A DNA stretch of 64,000 nucleotides from Neurospora intermedia (taxonomy: Eukaryota; Ascomycota; Sordariomycetes; Sordariales; Sordariaceae), in the NCBI GenBank assembly GCA_037102815.1, contig BTPP01000013.1, positions 62,001 to 126,000 on the forward strand, given 5' to 3'. The position numbers and the translations under genes were made by a program. Positions within the stretch are counted from its first letter, which is position 1. Each line of letters starts with the position of its first letter. The notes beneath the pieces are model-generated. The model searched no databases and was not told the DNA's origin. It worked only from the letters and a program-made list of their open reading frames with translations. This document shows, in pieces, positions 33,174 to 44,796 of this stretch.

Positions 33174-36100
33174 GTTAGACCCAGGGGGGTGGAGTCGCGT
33201 GAAGAGTCGTGTGAAGGGTTATAGGGAAAGTCAACCTGAGCATATGTCAGGTGGTGTGAGACATGGGCCGAAAAGGAGAGGAAGTTGCAGGCGGCGTTGG
33301 TCTTGATAAAGGGCTTTTTCGGGGTTCGCTCTTGACATTTGCAGAGACCGCGTGGTGTCTGGGACAACGACTGCAAGAATAGGCCTGGAACAACAGTAGG
33401 GGTTTCCCATGGACAAGGCGTGGAGTACATAGGTGGGAAAGATAGAGGACGGGTTTATCGTTTGTCCTCCCCCACGCCATGTGGTTCGGCGGCGGCGGTC
33501 AAGAAAGCCACTTGGCACGGATGGTGTTTGGCATTGCTTGGTTATGGATCTCTAGCTTTCCGCGAAGAGTTTCTGTGGATGTGGTCCCGAGTTTGCAGGG
33601 GCTGGCTGCGTGAATGGTTTAGAGAGAGGGTCCTTGGGTTCGGAACAAGATCTGCCGGTGTTTAGTGACGTCGTGCCAGACAGTGAGAATCACAGAGGAG
33701 GAACTAAGTCAACAAGCTGGCGGAACTTGATCCAACAACCAGGAGACGGAATCTTGACGGCGATACAGATCCCTGAAGTAAATGGTGAAGAGGGAAAGAA
33801 GGAAGGGATCCCTGTGGTTGATGGAAAAAAGGGAAAGGGTAGACGAGTTAGGCGAGAGAATCCTCGCTGCGATAGTTGCACGGCAGGATCCACGAGAGCC
33901 CATTCCCTTTACGATCGAACGAATAGGCCATGCCGGTGAATTGTGAAGGGGACATCTATCGATGGGATGGGGACCTGAAAGATGTGCCAGAAAGGTCAAG
34001 GGAATGAACGTGTGATGGGAGTTCTTGTCCACCCACTTCTACTTGATACTCGGGCCCCGTTGCTCCTTCTGTGAATAGAATCCTTCAAGGTTTTCATGAC
34101 TGGATGAAAAATCCAAGGCAGGTATGTGAACTTTGACGACGACGCCGACGGCGACGATGACACCGGCGACACAAAGAACAGTTGAAGGACGAAGGAGCCT
34201 CATACAGTTCCGAATAAGAGAGAGCGAGGGGACAGGAGGTACCATCCGTGGCCCGTGATCCGTGTTGCCGTCGGTGTGTGTCTGTCTGTCCAAGTCGCCG
34301 CGAGCCAAACTCGTTTCCAGTCCCGTCCAATTCCATCATGTCCATCCATGTCCATCATGATACGCACCGTTATCACATGGCACCCTGTCACCGTGGTGAC
34401 CTTTTGTACAATTACTTGCTTGCTTGCTTGCTTGCTTTTTGCGTGCAATCCCGGGAGTCCAGTGTTGTGGGTGATGCAAAGGAGCGACACGTCAACAAGT
34501 CGGTGTGTGAATTGTTTTCGTAGTTGACACTCGCATGGCACTTGTTGACAGCAGAGAATGCGGAAGTGAAAGGAGGCTTGCCTGGTTGTACCATCCCATG
34601 TTCAACGGTACTTGGTTGTTGCTGGTTCCTGGCCTAGGCCTGCGATTAAAAACGAGCATCTAGCCGCGGCCCGCCTGCGATGGCCTGCAGATTTGAGGTC
34701 AAACGAAGGAGGGACAAAATCACGCCATGACCAGTAGATTTTGGAGCGTCAAAGTCCAGGGCGTCTTGGGGCGTTTCTTTGGGGGCGTCGCCTCTGCCGT
34801 TGTCCTTCATTTGTCAGTGTCCGTATCTGCTCGTCGTCGGAAATATTGTCCCAATCCATCATTTGGGTCCCGTCATCTCTTGGACGGCATTGGGAACGGC
34901 CCGGGAGCGGGAGGCAGGTAGGCAGGGGAGAGGAAAGTCAGATCCGTGGATGCGCGGCGTTTCTTTGGCTGAACGGTACTTCGTTTCGTCCATCCATTTG
35001 AGGAACTTCCCTTGCGGTGGTGAGTGGCTGCTGACTGTTGTTGTTCGTAGTTTCTGTTTTCTTTTCTTTTTCTTGGTCAAAGCGTTTGATGAAAATCTCT
35101 TCGATGACGAAACCTGTTAGTGTCAGAGATTGAACATTGTCCCTTCCTGTTTGATCCGAGTTGAGTTTCCAGTCTTTCCCGTGCCTTCCGCCGTTGAATC
35201 GGTTCCTGGATCGTATTGGAGGCGTCATGAGGCGCTCCCTCCTCTTCCTCAATGTGGGAGATTCGGGGGACCGTTGGGGGTCAGTGGGGTTTCAATCGGG
35301 CTTAGCGCCGCAGCCACCAGGAGCACTGGCGGCCGATCATTTCTGGGCTGTGGAGAAGAGAAGCGGGAAGGAGACATGGATAGGATGCACTAACAGAGAT
35401 GCCCCTGTTTCCGCCTTCTGTCTGTTAGCGTGGGGAAGAAGGCCCTTGTCATCCGCCAAACAGCTTGCCTGCATTTCCTCATCTCCATCTCTCTTGCCGC
35501 TCGCATCCATCAGCACCTAATAACAATCACCTTCAAAGCTTTCTGCCGTGTTTCGTCGTATGCAGCAATAGTCTGAACTGCCCGATTTGTAGGTACTCTG
35601 GGCTTTCAGGCCTCTGACCCGGGTTGCCCAAACAAGTGTTCGGGGTCCTTCTCCCCCACGAACCCCTCATTCAGGGATCGATGCATTCGACCAGATCCAG
35701 ACTGCCAGGTTATCATCGCCGTTCTGCTTGTCTCAAGTTCAGGCATAATTCCAAGCATCTTCTCAAACATGAACATGGGAAACGAGATGGTCTCTCGATG
35801 CCGGTCTCAGGTCGGTTCATGTGCCTTGCATTGCCATCACCTTCTCCCCGTTGACTTGGAATCTCATATCCCACCACCATTTTCTTGAACGGAGCTCATG
35901 TTGTTTATCACGGATTTCTTTCCAATCTCGGGCATACGTTGTTTGCTTTCAGCAGTAACTGTGGGGGTCTATCCGGTCTTCGGAGTCTCGGAATCAAGCA
36001 ATGGGATGAGAATAGGAAACCTATAAACTTGACAGCAGCTGGAAGCCGTCCGCGTCTCCATATCACCCCCCATTCTTTCGCCAATTGCATTATCACGGTC

Positions 36101-39100
36101 TTCATATATTGTACGGGAATAGAAACAGACGGGATACTACCCCAAGCCAGCATAGACCATGATGGAAAGGCCCGTCTTATTGCCCGTTATCCACTTCTTC
36201 CCGTCCCTTCAAGCATTCTCTCCGCCTCCCCGTTTCCCCGTCCCTCTCCCCGGCTCCGTCTAGTTCCCCACCACTTGTCTCTCCGTGTTGCCGGTTATAT
36301 GACTGACCAGGGGATCCTCAAGGAGCCTGGACAAATTCCCGAGGCCTAGGTCTTGGGACGCGGCACAACGCAGTTACTCAACCACTCCGCTAGTTTTTTT
36401 AGTCTGCAATTGTTTCTGTCGTGGTCCAACCGGAACGGGGTTTATGGGGGAGTATAAGGTATCGGGATTAAAAGTGTCCGAAAGCAGCGGAAAGAAAAAA
36501 AAAGAGTTGGACACAACCTAAAATTGTCGTCCGAGTTGTACATTGTCCGACTTGATTAGGTATCAGGTATCTCAGCAGGACTACGGGGAAGAGTAACTCA
36601 AGGGGTAAGGGGTAATTACCTACTCTCTTGTCCATACATTCTTCTTCAAGGGCAAGTTTCTCATGAGAAAGACCCGAGGTTTGTCAACCTTGTGATCTTC
36701 GTGACGGGTTACCAGAAGCTCTGCTTGGACGAGCCGCGAGGGGCTAAAGTTTCAAACTTTGTGTGTTCGTCACTCCTACTACACTACCCAAGAAAATGCC
36801 ACGGTACCTAATACATAAGTAGATTCGGATGTGGGATTGCGGCTCAGCGGGCGTCGTTCGTAACGGGTAGTAATATATGGTGAACTCACTCAAGCCAACA
36901 GTTGTTGCAACCGGCAAGCCCATCTCTCATTCAGCAGTCAAACGAAGCCGCGGCCGCGCCACCGCCACCATCGGCGCCATGGCCGTGAACCGGCGACACA
37001 GGTTTCGAACCCTCAAATCATGAGAACTCGCCAATTCCATATCAAAAGAAGGGGGGTATGAGGCGCCGCGTCACCTAGAATCACCAAAAACTTCAGGGTC
37101 CAAGCGAAACACACACTCAAGCCAAATCAGGCAACTGTTAAATTGGAGGGTTTGAAAGGTGTGTAGGTAATATCGGTCAACTTGGTTACCTCTTACCATC
37201 ATTTACCGGTTGCATACCAAGAACATACTATAGGCGCGTTGCTGCAGTCGGTCGGTATGTATCATGTATGCAGGCCCAAGATGCATTGCATAATTGCATC
37301 AAGAATTATACCCGCCAGTCACCATGCTCGAAAAGTAAAACATTTCAATGACAAGCGAGCGAGCAAGCAGAACGAAAGCATAACTTACAGTCCATCAACC
37401 TGTCTGTGGCAAGAAAGACATGACATGCATGTGCCCGCTGGCCGGACGCCGAAAGTAACGGTTGCCCGCGGATTGAGCCGCGCCAGTTGGCCCACGCTGG
37501 CGAGGGCAAGCTGGCGAGAACGAGGATGCTCTTTTTATCTTCTCTTTTGTTGATAACGTACCAGTAGCGGGAGTGGCAACGAACGGACGACTTCAATCGC
37601 GATAATCTCAAAAGTCGAGACATGTGTAAACACTACCTACAAGTAACATGTTGGTGTTTTCAAGGAGAAGATGAGGCAGATCTCCTTTTGTCTACCCCAC
37701 GTATGTACGTACCTCGACTTATGCCTTAGTGCTTTGATGTAATTTCTGTCACTCGTTGCGACCGAGGGACTTGAAAAAAAGCATTATTGTCGTGAACTTG
37801 CCTTGGAGGAAACGTTCCACATCGTTTTTCTCCCCTTGTGTTTCCTCGAGTCTTATTGACGACAGAAAGCTACACTTACGTGGATGGGCAGCTCGCATAC
37901 AGACAGGCCAGAAGACGATCGCATCATCTCCACACTACACCACACCAAACCGGAATTCGGACTCGTGAAGGTGGACCAAAGAGCTAGACCCAATTCGTCG
38001 CAAGAGTTATCTTCACGGCCGAGTTGAGGTTTTGCAGACATGGACATATCCAATGCAGGCAAGTTTCATTTCGCGAAAACCCCGGTTCATGCTTCAGATG
38101 TGCTGCGAGAGTGCTGCGAGAGTGCTGCGTAAGCGCCATGTTGTGCACTCCTTCGTTTTTCATCGTCCATCATGGTTCGCATTGCCAACGAACAGTTTCA
38201 AGACATCTGGGCGCTCGACTAGGTAGTGTTGGAAGGAATGGAGAATGGATGGATGTTCTTAGTTTAGTGTATAGTTGAGATGATGGCTCGAGCGGTTGAC
38301 AGGGTTTTGGCTTCTATCTTTTGAGGGGCATCAAGACAGCGGAATCGAAGCTTAGCCCGCCGTCACGGAAGGAGGGTCCGGGGGAAAGAAGGAAGAGGGG
38401 GAGGTCGGAATTAGTTGGCGCATTACATTTCTCGATGGTCTACGTTGGGTTGGTCTACGGGCGTAAAGAAACAAGCCACAATGCCGGACTCCTCCCCGGC
38501 ACGTCGTCTCTCCTTCCCCGTGTGGAGTAAGCATCCACATTTGGGGAAGTAGCAAGGGCCGGGGATGGGGAATGGGGAGGGAAATAGGAAGGGGAAGAAG
38601 AAAGAGGGTTTGGGGGAGTACAAGGAACTTGCACACAAAAAGGTACTTGCATACATGTCGGTACACTACAATTGCTGCACATAAAAAGATGTGCAAGTGG
38701 TGAAAACCAGCCACCCGTCACCCGTTCAACTGTTGCGTTAAAACAAGGTCGTCGTCCAGCTGTCAACCAAGTGAGAGCGTCTACCAAGAAATATAGTATG
38801 CACACCAAATTCGCTGCAGCAGGTCTGGCGCCTGTCACCCACTGCCACTGCCAAATTGAATCCTTCCAAAATCCAGTACCGGCCTCCAACTGCCGTCCTC
38901 CGACAAGATGATTCCCATATGCCGCTGTCTACCGCCGTCAGCCGTTCACTGTCTCTCCATCTCCGCCGAAACGGCGCCGCGGCCTTTCCTTTTCAAGCAA
39001 TTCGAGGAGACGGGACATTTGAGGTTGCAATGCCCGGCATATCCAAACCGATTCTCAAATCATCAAATCGCAAAATGACGGGCATCATGACTCGCGTGCA

Positions 39101-39746
39101 AGTCGAGAACATCCACTGACTTGGGGTGAGGTGGGTTTCAGTGGGGCTCCAACGGGCTGTGGTGGGGTAACGGTGGGGTTTTCCCCGACGTTTGTGGTGG
39201 AGTAAAGTTAGAGAGCTACAGAAATCCAATACAAAGAGGCACTCACTCGACTGACTTTTAGTAGTTTTCTGTAAGAGATTCCATGTACGTAAGGCGGGGA
39301 AGAGCCCGATCCGCTCAGAAGCGGGGCATACGATGGAGGCTGTCTGTTCCTGGAGCTTCATCTGTTTTTGGAGCAAGTGAACTTTATTCCCCCAAATGCA
39401 GGAACCGCTTTCATGATCGGACCACCTCCTCCCAGTCTCCCAGACCATCACCCACTCATCAATGCCTCGTGTCAAGGTCAATATCATCTCGACCATTCCA
39501 AGACAGACATGGAAAACACTTGACATTCCATGACAGTTTTTCTTTGTTAGCAAGCCGATGATCGCGCATCCTGTCACACCTCCACGATCAGATTCACCTT
39601 CACCACTCACTCCAATCCACACCACGATTCAGACAGACCCTTGATGCCGATCAGCCTTGAACATTGTATACAACACCAGGCTTCCCTGACTATCGTTCAA
39701 GCCCCTTTCGTCTACACCATACACTCCATCCTTCCCCATCAATATC
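33174..39746. other. gene-poor 6.6 kb stretch
   Basis: I find no protein or RNA gene that I can support. Many overlapping frames of 60-150 codons occur without coding character. Minor features are (TTGC)n at 34414-34436, GAGAGTGCTGC repeats at 38107-38128, and B-box-like sequence (GGTTTCGAACC) near 36991-37002. The left part is the upstream region of the transporter gene. Confidence 0.4.
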
Positions 39747-41846
39747 ATGGCCTCACAACGGCAATCACTAACAACCTCGTTCCCGGCCAACGTGGACGAC
39801 GTGGTTTCGGACCCTGAGTCTCTCATCCGCCTCCTGCAGACATACGACCCTGCCTTTGATGGCGCACAGGCGGTGAGAGCTGCTTACGAGGACGCTCTTG
39901 TTCGGCACCCTCAAAGTCACAATGACATGATGGACCATGATCTGGATGACACCGATGACCATGCCCACAGTCAAGCCACCTTCAGTCGCGGTCTCACGGG
40001 GAACGCCCTCGTCGACTGGGTTAGCACCCATATCAGCTCAGACACGTTGCTCTCTGTCGACGAGATGGACCAGTAAGGCGCCTTATCCTGGACGCCACAG
40101 TCCCAGATACTGTATCCAACACTACTAACACCGACATCCAGGTACGCCGCCCTCGAACGGGCCGGGCTCCTGCCACAATTGGAAGCCACCCTTGCCCAGT
40201 CCGGTCTCAAACCCAGCGATCCGTCCAAAATCCCTCCCCTCAGCGATCACCAGATCAGAGCGGCCACCCAGGAACTCATGCGATCAACTAGTCTCATCAC
40301 CCGCCAGACCGAGGCTCTGCGTGAGCAACAGGCCCACCTCGACCGGCTCGTTGCCGAGCACAAGAGGGATACCCAAGCCAGGGCCGCCTTGGAAGTTCAG
40401 CAGCTCAAGGGGTTGGAGGAGCGACAGAGAGACTTGGTCCAGTCGGTGGGTTTTCCCCTTTCATATGATGTCACCATAAACACATCCCGATCCATCCGAG
40501 ATCTTCAGGGTCCTAATGACTTTTAACTATCTTCCGTCCATCGGGTTGACTCCGCCATTCACCGACTAACTGAGTAACAGGTGGTGGAACTAGCCCTGTT
40601 CCTGGGCGACAAGGTTGATGAACTGGAGGCCCAGAATGAAGACCGGAAAGCCGACGTCGAAGCGCTGGTCGATGGCATGTTTCACTCGGATGACCATGTC
40701 TTGTCAAGTCTCCAGAAATTAGGGGACCAGTTGAGTAGGTCTTATTCTGGCGAGGACGCCAGCAAGGCGGAGGAAGACATGGTCAAGAGTTTGCGTGACA
40801 TTTGCGCCAGGTGAGTACACTTGTCTTTAACGTGACACATCAGGGTCTAGCACAACAGGGAGGCTAATCTGCTGCGAGATAGAATGATCAAGTTCCACGT
40901 GGAAGGGATCAGAACGAGGTTGGATAGAATCTATCTCGAGACCCTTCATGCCGCGGTAGAGTCGGGGGCTGGGGATCATGGTAGTACCGTCACGGTGGAG
41001 GATGTCGCTGCTGTCCAGCGAGAGTTGGAGGAACTCCACACCGAGATCCTTCCAGTCGGTCAGATGTCAATCGAGCACCAGTTCTTGCGACCTGCTCTTG
41101 ATGATCTAGCAGCCAAGAACGGTCTCAGACTTGAGCAGTCGACACAAGCAGCGCACTACGTGGGTTATCCGTACTTACCTCTTGTCAAGTCAAGCTAACA
41201 TGTCCAGATCGACGAATGCCTCGATTACCTGCTCGACCGTATCACCACCATCCGCGCGTGTCTCCAAGAGTATCTGTCTCATCAACAAGCCGTCGCCGAG
41301 TTTGCCAAACTCGCGCGACCAGAACTCAATACCAACGGCCTTCTCCCCAAAGAGTCGCCGGACTCAACATCAGCATCCCATCACCGCCGACACTCCTCGT
41401 TCCCCCGCCAATTGCCCGCTGACTCACTATCCCCCGAACTCAAATCCATCCTTCAGACCCTTGGCATTTCCATTCCTTTAGCAGATCCATCACTCCAATC
41501 CCACCTTTCCGCTCTTCAATCAGCTCTCGACTCCACCCTAACAGACCGCCAACAAAAGCGTGACGAACTCTTGTCCACTGCGCAATCAAGCTTTGAAGAC
41601 GCGGTAACGAAGCACATAGGTGATGCGAAGGCTGCACTTGCCATGCTGAGGGACTCGGTGTTGGCGGACAGTCCGTGGGGAGCGGTGAGGCTGGTCGATG
41701 AGGAGTTGGAGGGGAGTGTGGAAGTTATACGACAGGAGCTGGAAAAGATAGAAGAATGGAGGGGAGATATTGAGGGGGCTGTCAAGGCCTCCAATGCTGA
41801 TGAAAGGAGGGAGCAGTTTTTGAAGCGATGGGGGGAGAAGCTATGA
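39747..41846 (+). CDS. coiled-coil protein, probable augmin subunit HAUS3-like
   Basis: Five exons: 39747-40072, 40142-40445, 40581-40810, 40883-41159 and 41208-41846. All junctions have consensus sites and closing phases; 591 residues result. The N-terminal domain has a short helical region and LVDWVSTHISSDTLLSVDEMD, comparable to the WxxxxVxxxNxLSxxEL pattern at the start of HAUS3. Long coiled coils follow (TRQTEALREQQAHLDRLVAE, LALFLGDKVDELEAQNEDR, EELHTEILPVGQMSIEHQFL) and a helical C-terminus (ECLDYLLDRITTIRACLQEY). Length matches human HAUS3 (about 600). Augmin recruits gamma-tubulin to spindle microtubules. The assignment rests on pattern similarity from memory; another spindle or kinetochore coiled-coil protein is possible. 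The gene structure is more certain than the name. Confidence 0.6.
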
Positions 41847-42606
41847 TTGTTTCTGGAAAGAGATGGCTTGATGGGCATGACATGAACAACAAACTGGTAT
41901 GTCACGAATGTAATGATATGATGATTTCTTACGTGCAATGATGGCGATAGGGTTGTTTACGGTTGATACGTTAATAGAGACGATAGAGTCGGCCAAAGAT
42001 CCGTTTGAACGAACAGAGCCGGTATTGTTCGCGATGATGACCTCCAGAGAATCTTGCACTGCCTTGTCGTGGCGTTAGCAAAGCACGTCAAGAGATTTAT
42101 TGTCTGAGCGCGCCCACAACATACATCATGACTCAAAGTGGTCAAGACATCTCGGCGTCCGTAGGCCAAGAGGATCATGAAGCCAAGACGGGCATATTCT
42201 CAGCATGCAAATCAGAACTTGCGCATCCTCCTTGTTGCTGTGTTGTTAGTGGCGGTACTGTCCATCATTGGCAGCTCGTGGGTTGTGTTTGGGCCAAGCC
42301 TGGGTGGATCCACGATCACGGCACTTGCGCTAAGTGCCGATGACGATGATATCACTGTGTCTTCATAGCCGATGCTCGATGGCATGTTCCTGCTTTTCGA
42401 CGTAGGATCGACTGAATGTTCCTGCATATATATTTCTTCGATCCTTTTTGGATGGTTCGGTAGTATTGGATAAATCTTGCATACCGAACCACACAACTTT
42501 GAGAAGAACTCCCTCCTTTCGCGGCATCAACGTACGACACAACCAACTTGCTTATCGAGAGAAACGACCACAGCAACGTCTGTATTATTCAAATCTACAA
42601 ACGAAA
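41847..42606. other. intergenic region with one small candidate frame
   Basis: Aside from the 63-codon frame at 42177-42368, listed separately, nothing was recognised. The last 50 bases before 42607 are A/C-rich leader-like sequence. Confidence 0.35.
42177..42368 (+). CDS. possible small single-pass membrane protein
   Basis: An ATG frame of 63 residues with a basic start (MKPRRAYSQHANQN), one hydrophobic span (LRILLVAVLLVAVLSIIG) and a short acidic tail. The basic-then-hydrophobic layout is protein-like, but 63 codons can occur by chance. No family recognised. Confidence 0.25.
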   Translation: MKPRRAYSQHANQNLRILLVAVLLVAVLSIIGSSWVVFGPSLGGSTITALALSADDDDITVSS

Positions 42607-43424
42607 ATGGACTCCGTGAAGAGAGCTCTCGACAAGGGCATGGACAAGGCTACTAACCCCAAGGATGAGCGTACGTTTTGCTTTTCTCTCCTCTCCTTTC
42701 CTCTCCTCTTTCCCCCTCTCCCCCTCCTCCTATCCGTGCCCTCCCCCTCCTGACCTTCCCCTCTTCTCCGTGATCACTATTTCCCATCACGTCCACATCA
42801 GTTTCAATATCCATCCACCACCTTCTAATCTCCAGGTCCCCATTTCCCAAACCCCAAAACCCAAACCCGCCATACCAACACCTAGTCCGAACAATCCAAA
42901 CCAAACCTCAAACCAATCTAAACAAAATAAACAAAAAACTAACACAAAACAATGGACGCAATAGCCCAAGTCCTTAACAAATCTTCCTCCTCTTCACAAT
43001 CCCACGCACTCAACATCAACCCGAACCTCACCGACCGCCATCCTTCTCTGACAGGCAGCGGCGGCGGCGGCTTCGATCAGCAGCATCACCACGTCGTCGG
43101 GGAAATGCCGCAGCCAGGGTCGGGCCAGAGGAGCGTGGGGTCGACGGGGGCGGGGATAAATACTTCTGGTATGAAAGCTCCTACAGCAGGTGCTGGTTTT
43201 TAAGCTTTGCTATGGTTATGCTTTGAGCGAGCGAGCGAGTGATACCTTACTTGGGGATGATGATTGTTTGTTTTTCAGCGGGTGATGTTGGGGGTAAATT
43301 GGGGTTTAGAGAAGGGGAGGGAGGAGGGTTGGAAGGTGAGGAACGTGAAGAGGGGGGCAGAGGGGATGGGGATGATGATGGTTGGGAGATTGTTCCCCCA
43401 GGAAGAACGAAAGAAAGAAAATGA
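42607..43424 (+). CDS. small hydrophilic protein, tentative three-exon model
   Basis: Model: 42607-42670, 42965-43168 and 43279-43424, with donors GTACGT and GTATGA, a CTAAC branch point before 42964 and acceptor TTTTTCAG. Phases close to 137 residues. The start (MDSVKRALDKGMDKATN) is helical, the middle Ser/Gly/His-rich, and the end DDDGWEIVPPGRTKERK looks genuinely coding. If the second intron is not removed, the protein ends at 43203 with TSGMKAPTAGAGF, also a closed frame (100 residues), so two forms are possible. An internal ATG at 42952 in good context could be a separate start. Family unknown; the composition recalls small stress-related hydrophilic proteins, which is only an impression. 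Confidence 0.4.
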
Positions 43425-43675
43425 CATGATGCCTCATTCCGTTTATGTGTTTGGGTTGCTTCTTCTTCTTTCCCCTTTCTCTTTATTCTTCTTCTTCTTC
43501 TTCTTCCTTATTCTTCTTGGGCTCCCTTTAAGCGACCGATTTGCTGTCCTCCACCTACGTATTGACCTTTTTTTTTTTCTTTTTTTTTCTCCGGTTTTTC
43601 TCTCGAAACAACAATCGACCAGATGAAGAATAAACAGGACAGCAACTAACTAATCCCCCACCATCAAACACCGAT

Positions 43676-43969
43676 ATGACCGAACAAAAAGACCGTCGAG
43701 CAGTAAACCAACACGCACGCGATATGGGCTACGGCCCTGGCACCCAGCCATGCTACAGCGGGACTGAACCTCAGCTTGGTGGTTTGCATAGGGGTAGTGT
43801 TGGATCGGTGGGATCATCTGGGTCTGCAGATTCTTCTTCTGGAATTGTTGAAGGGGTGGGAATGGGGATGCAGTCGCATGGAAGGTATGAGCATCGGCAG
43901 CCGAGTTTGCAGGAGCAGAGAAGGGGAGAGAGGATGGGGTGGGATATTGGTGAGCATTTTGATGTTTGA
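43676..43969 (+). CDS. possible small Gly/Ser-rich protein
   Basis: An ATG frame of 97 residues (MTEQKDRRAVNQHARDMG...), hydrophilic, with GSVGSVGSSGSADSSSG in the middle and QPSLQEQRRGERMGWDIG near the end. It follows the gene at 42607 on the same strand and has a similar composition, so it may be a related gene or an additional exon. Nothing more can be said. Confidence 0.3.
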   Translation: MTEQKDRRAVNQHARDMGYGPGTQPCYSGTEPQLGGLHRGSVGSVGSSGSADSSSGIVEGVGMGMQSHGRYEHRQPSLQEQRRGERMGWDIGEHFDV

Positions 43970-44796
43970 GTGTTAACCTAAAGGTACCTACTACTACTGT
44001 ATTTTTTTGGGAAAAGGGGGGTTTTAATGTATTAGTATGGGATCATGAGGGGTGAAGCTGCAAGTTTGTGGGGATGGGGAAGGGAAAGGAAAAAGGGAAA
44101 GAAAAAAAAGCCAACTTGTATGATTACCTGATCATCCGAGTCCGTCGTCCTCGTACATTTCAGTTTCCTTGCGAGAAGTAGTAATAGGGAATAATACCAA
44201 TGAGTAATATGCTCACTTTCATTTTCTTGGCAATGGCTGGTCGTGCCTGGTTGAAAGTCGGGGCTTCCAAGTTCAAGTTCAACGACTGCAAGAACGGAAT
44301 GAGATTATACGATATCGCGGATGGGCCCAGATTTGCTCCCAGAATGTTAGTGTGGTAACAAGTTGGGCAGCAGCTCTCGTACCCCCCCCCCCCCCCCCCC
44401 CCCCCCCCCGGGCCGCTATCGCAGTCCGCCTTCCGTCGCCGAAAACCGAACAATGCCATCGCTGGCATGTCAGAAGCAGATATCTCGCGCATGCCCGGTC
44501 ACCGTGAGTCAAGCTTCAGTCGCTTCGTCAATTCATTTGATCATGATCCCGTTCTTTCATCCCTACCCCACGGTTCACTATCGCGACGACAATTTACAGT
44601 TACGTGTTTTCCTCCATTGGTAAAGCCTCCTTCATTCCCACTTTACCCCGGGCCCCAAATCCTCCGATAATCCTACCCATCCTGCGTCACTACAGGTCCA
44701 GTCATTCTACCAGGCAATCCCACGAATCTTGCCGAGTTTGTTTGGCTCCCCCCCTTTCCAGGAACTGCAGCTGATCCCCGCACTACATCTATTGCT
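43970..44796. other. intergenic region with a C28 tract
   Basis: Contains the 28-base C run at 44382-44409 and A-rich stretches near 44085-44112. No gene supported. Confidence 0.45.
44382..44409. repeat. C28 homopolymer
   Basis: Twenty-eight consecutive C on the plus strand, the longest homopolymer in the window; true length may vary. Confidence 0.9.

Noticed and set aside
36360-37040. tRNA-like fragments: A-box-like sequence on the minus strand near 36370-36400 and B-box-like GGTTCGAAACC near 36991-37002
   Set aside because: On the minus strand the B box would come before the A box, and no cloverleaf with a proper anticodon arm can be folded.
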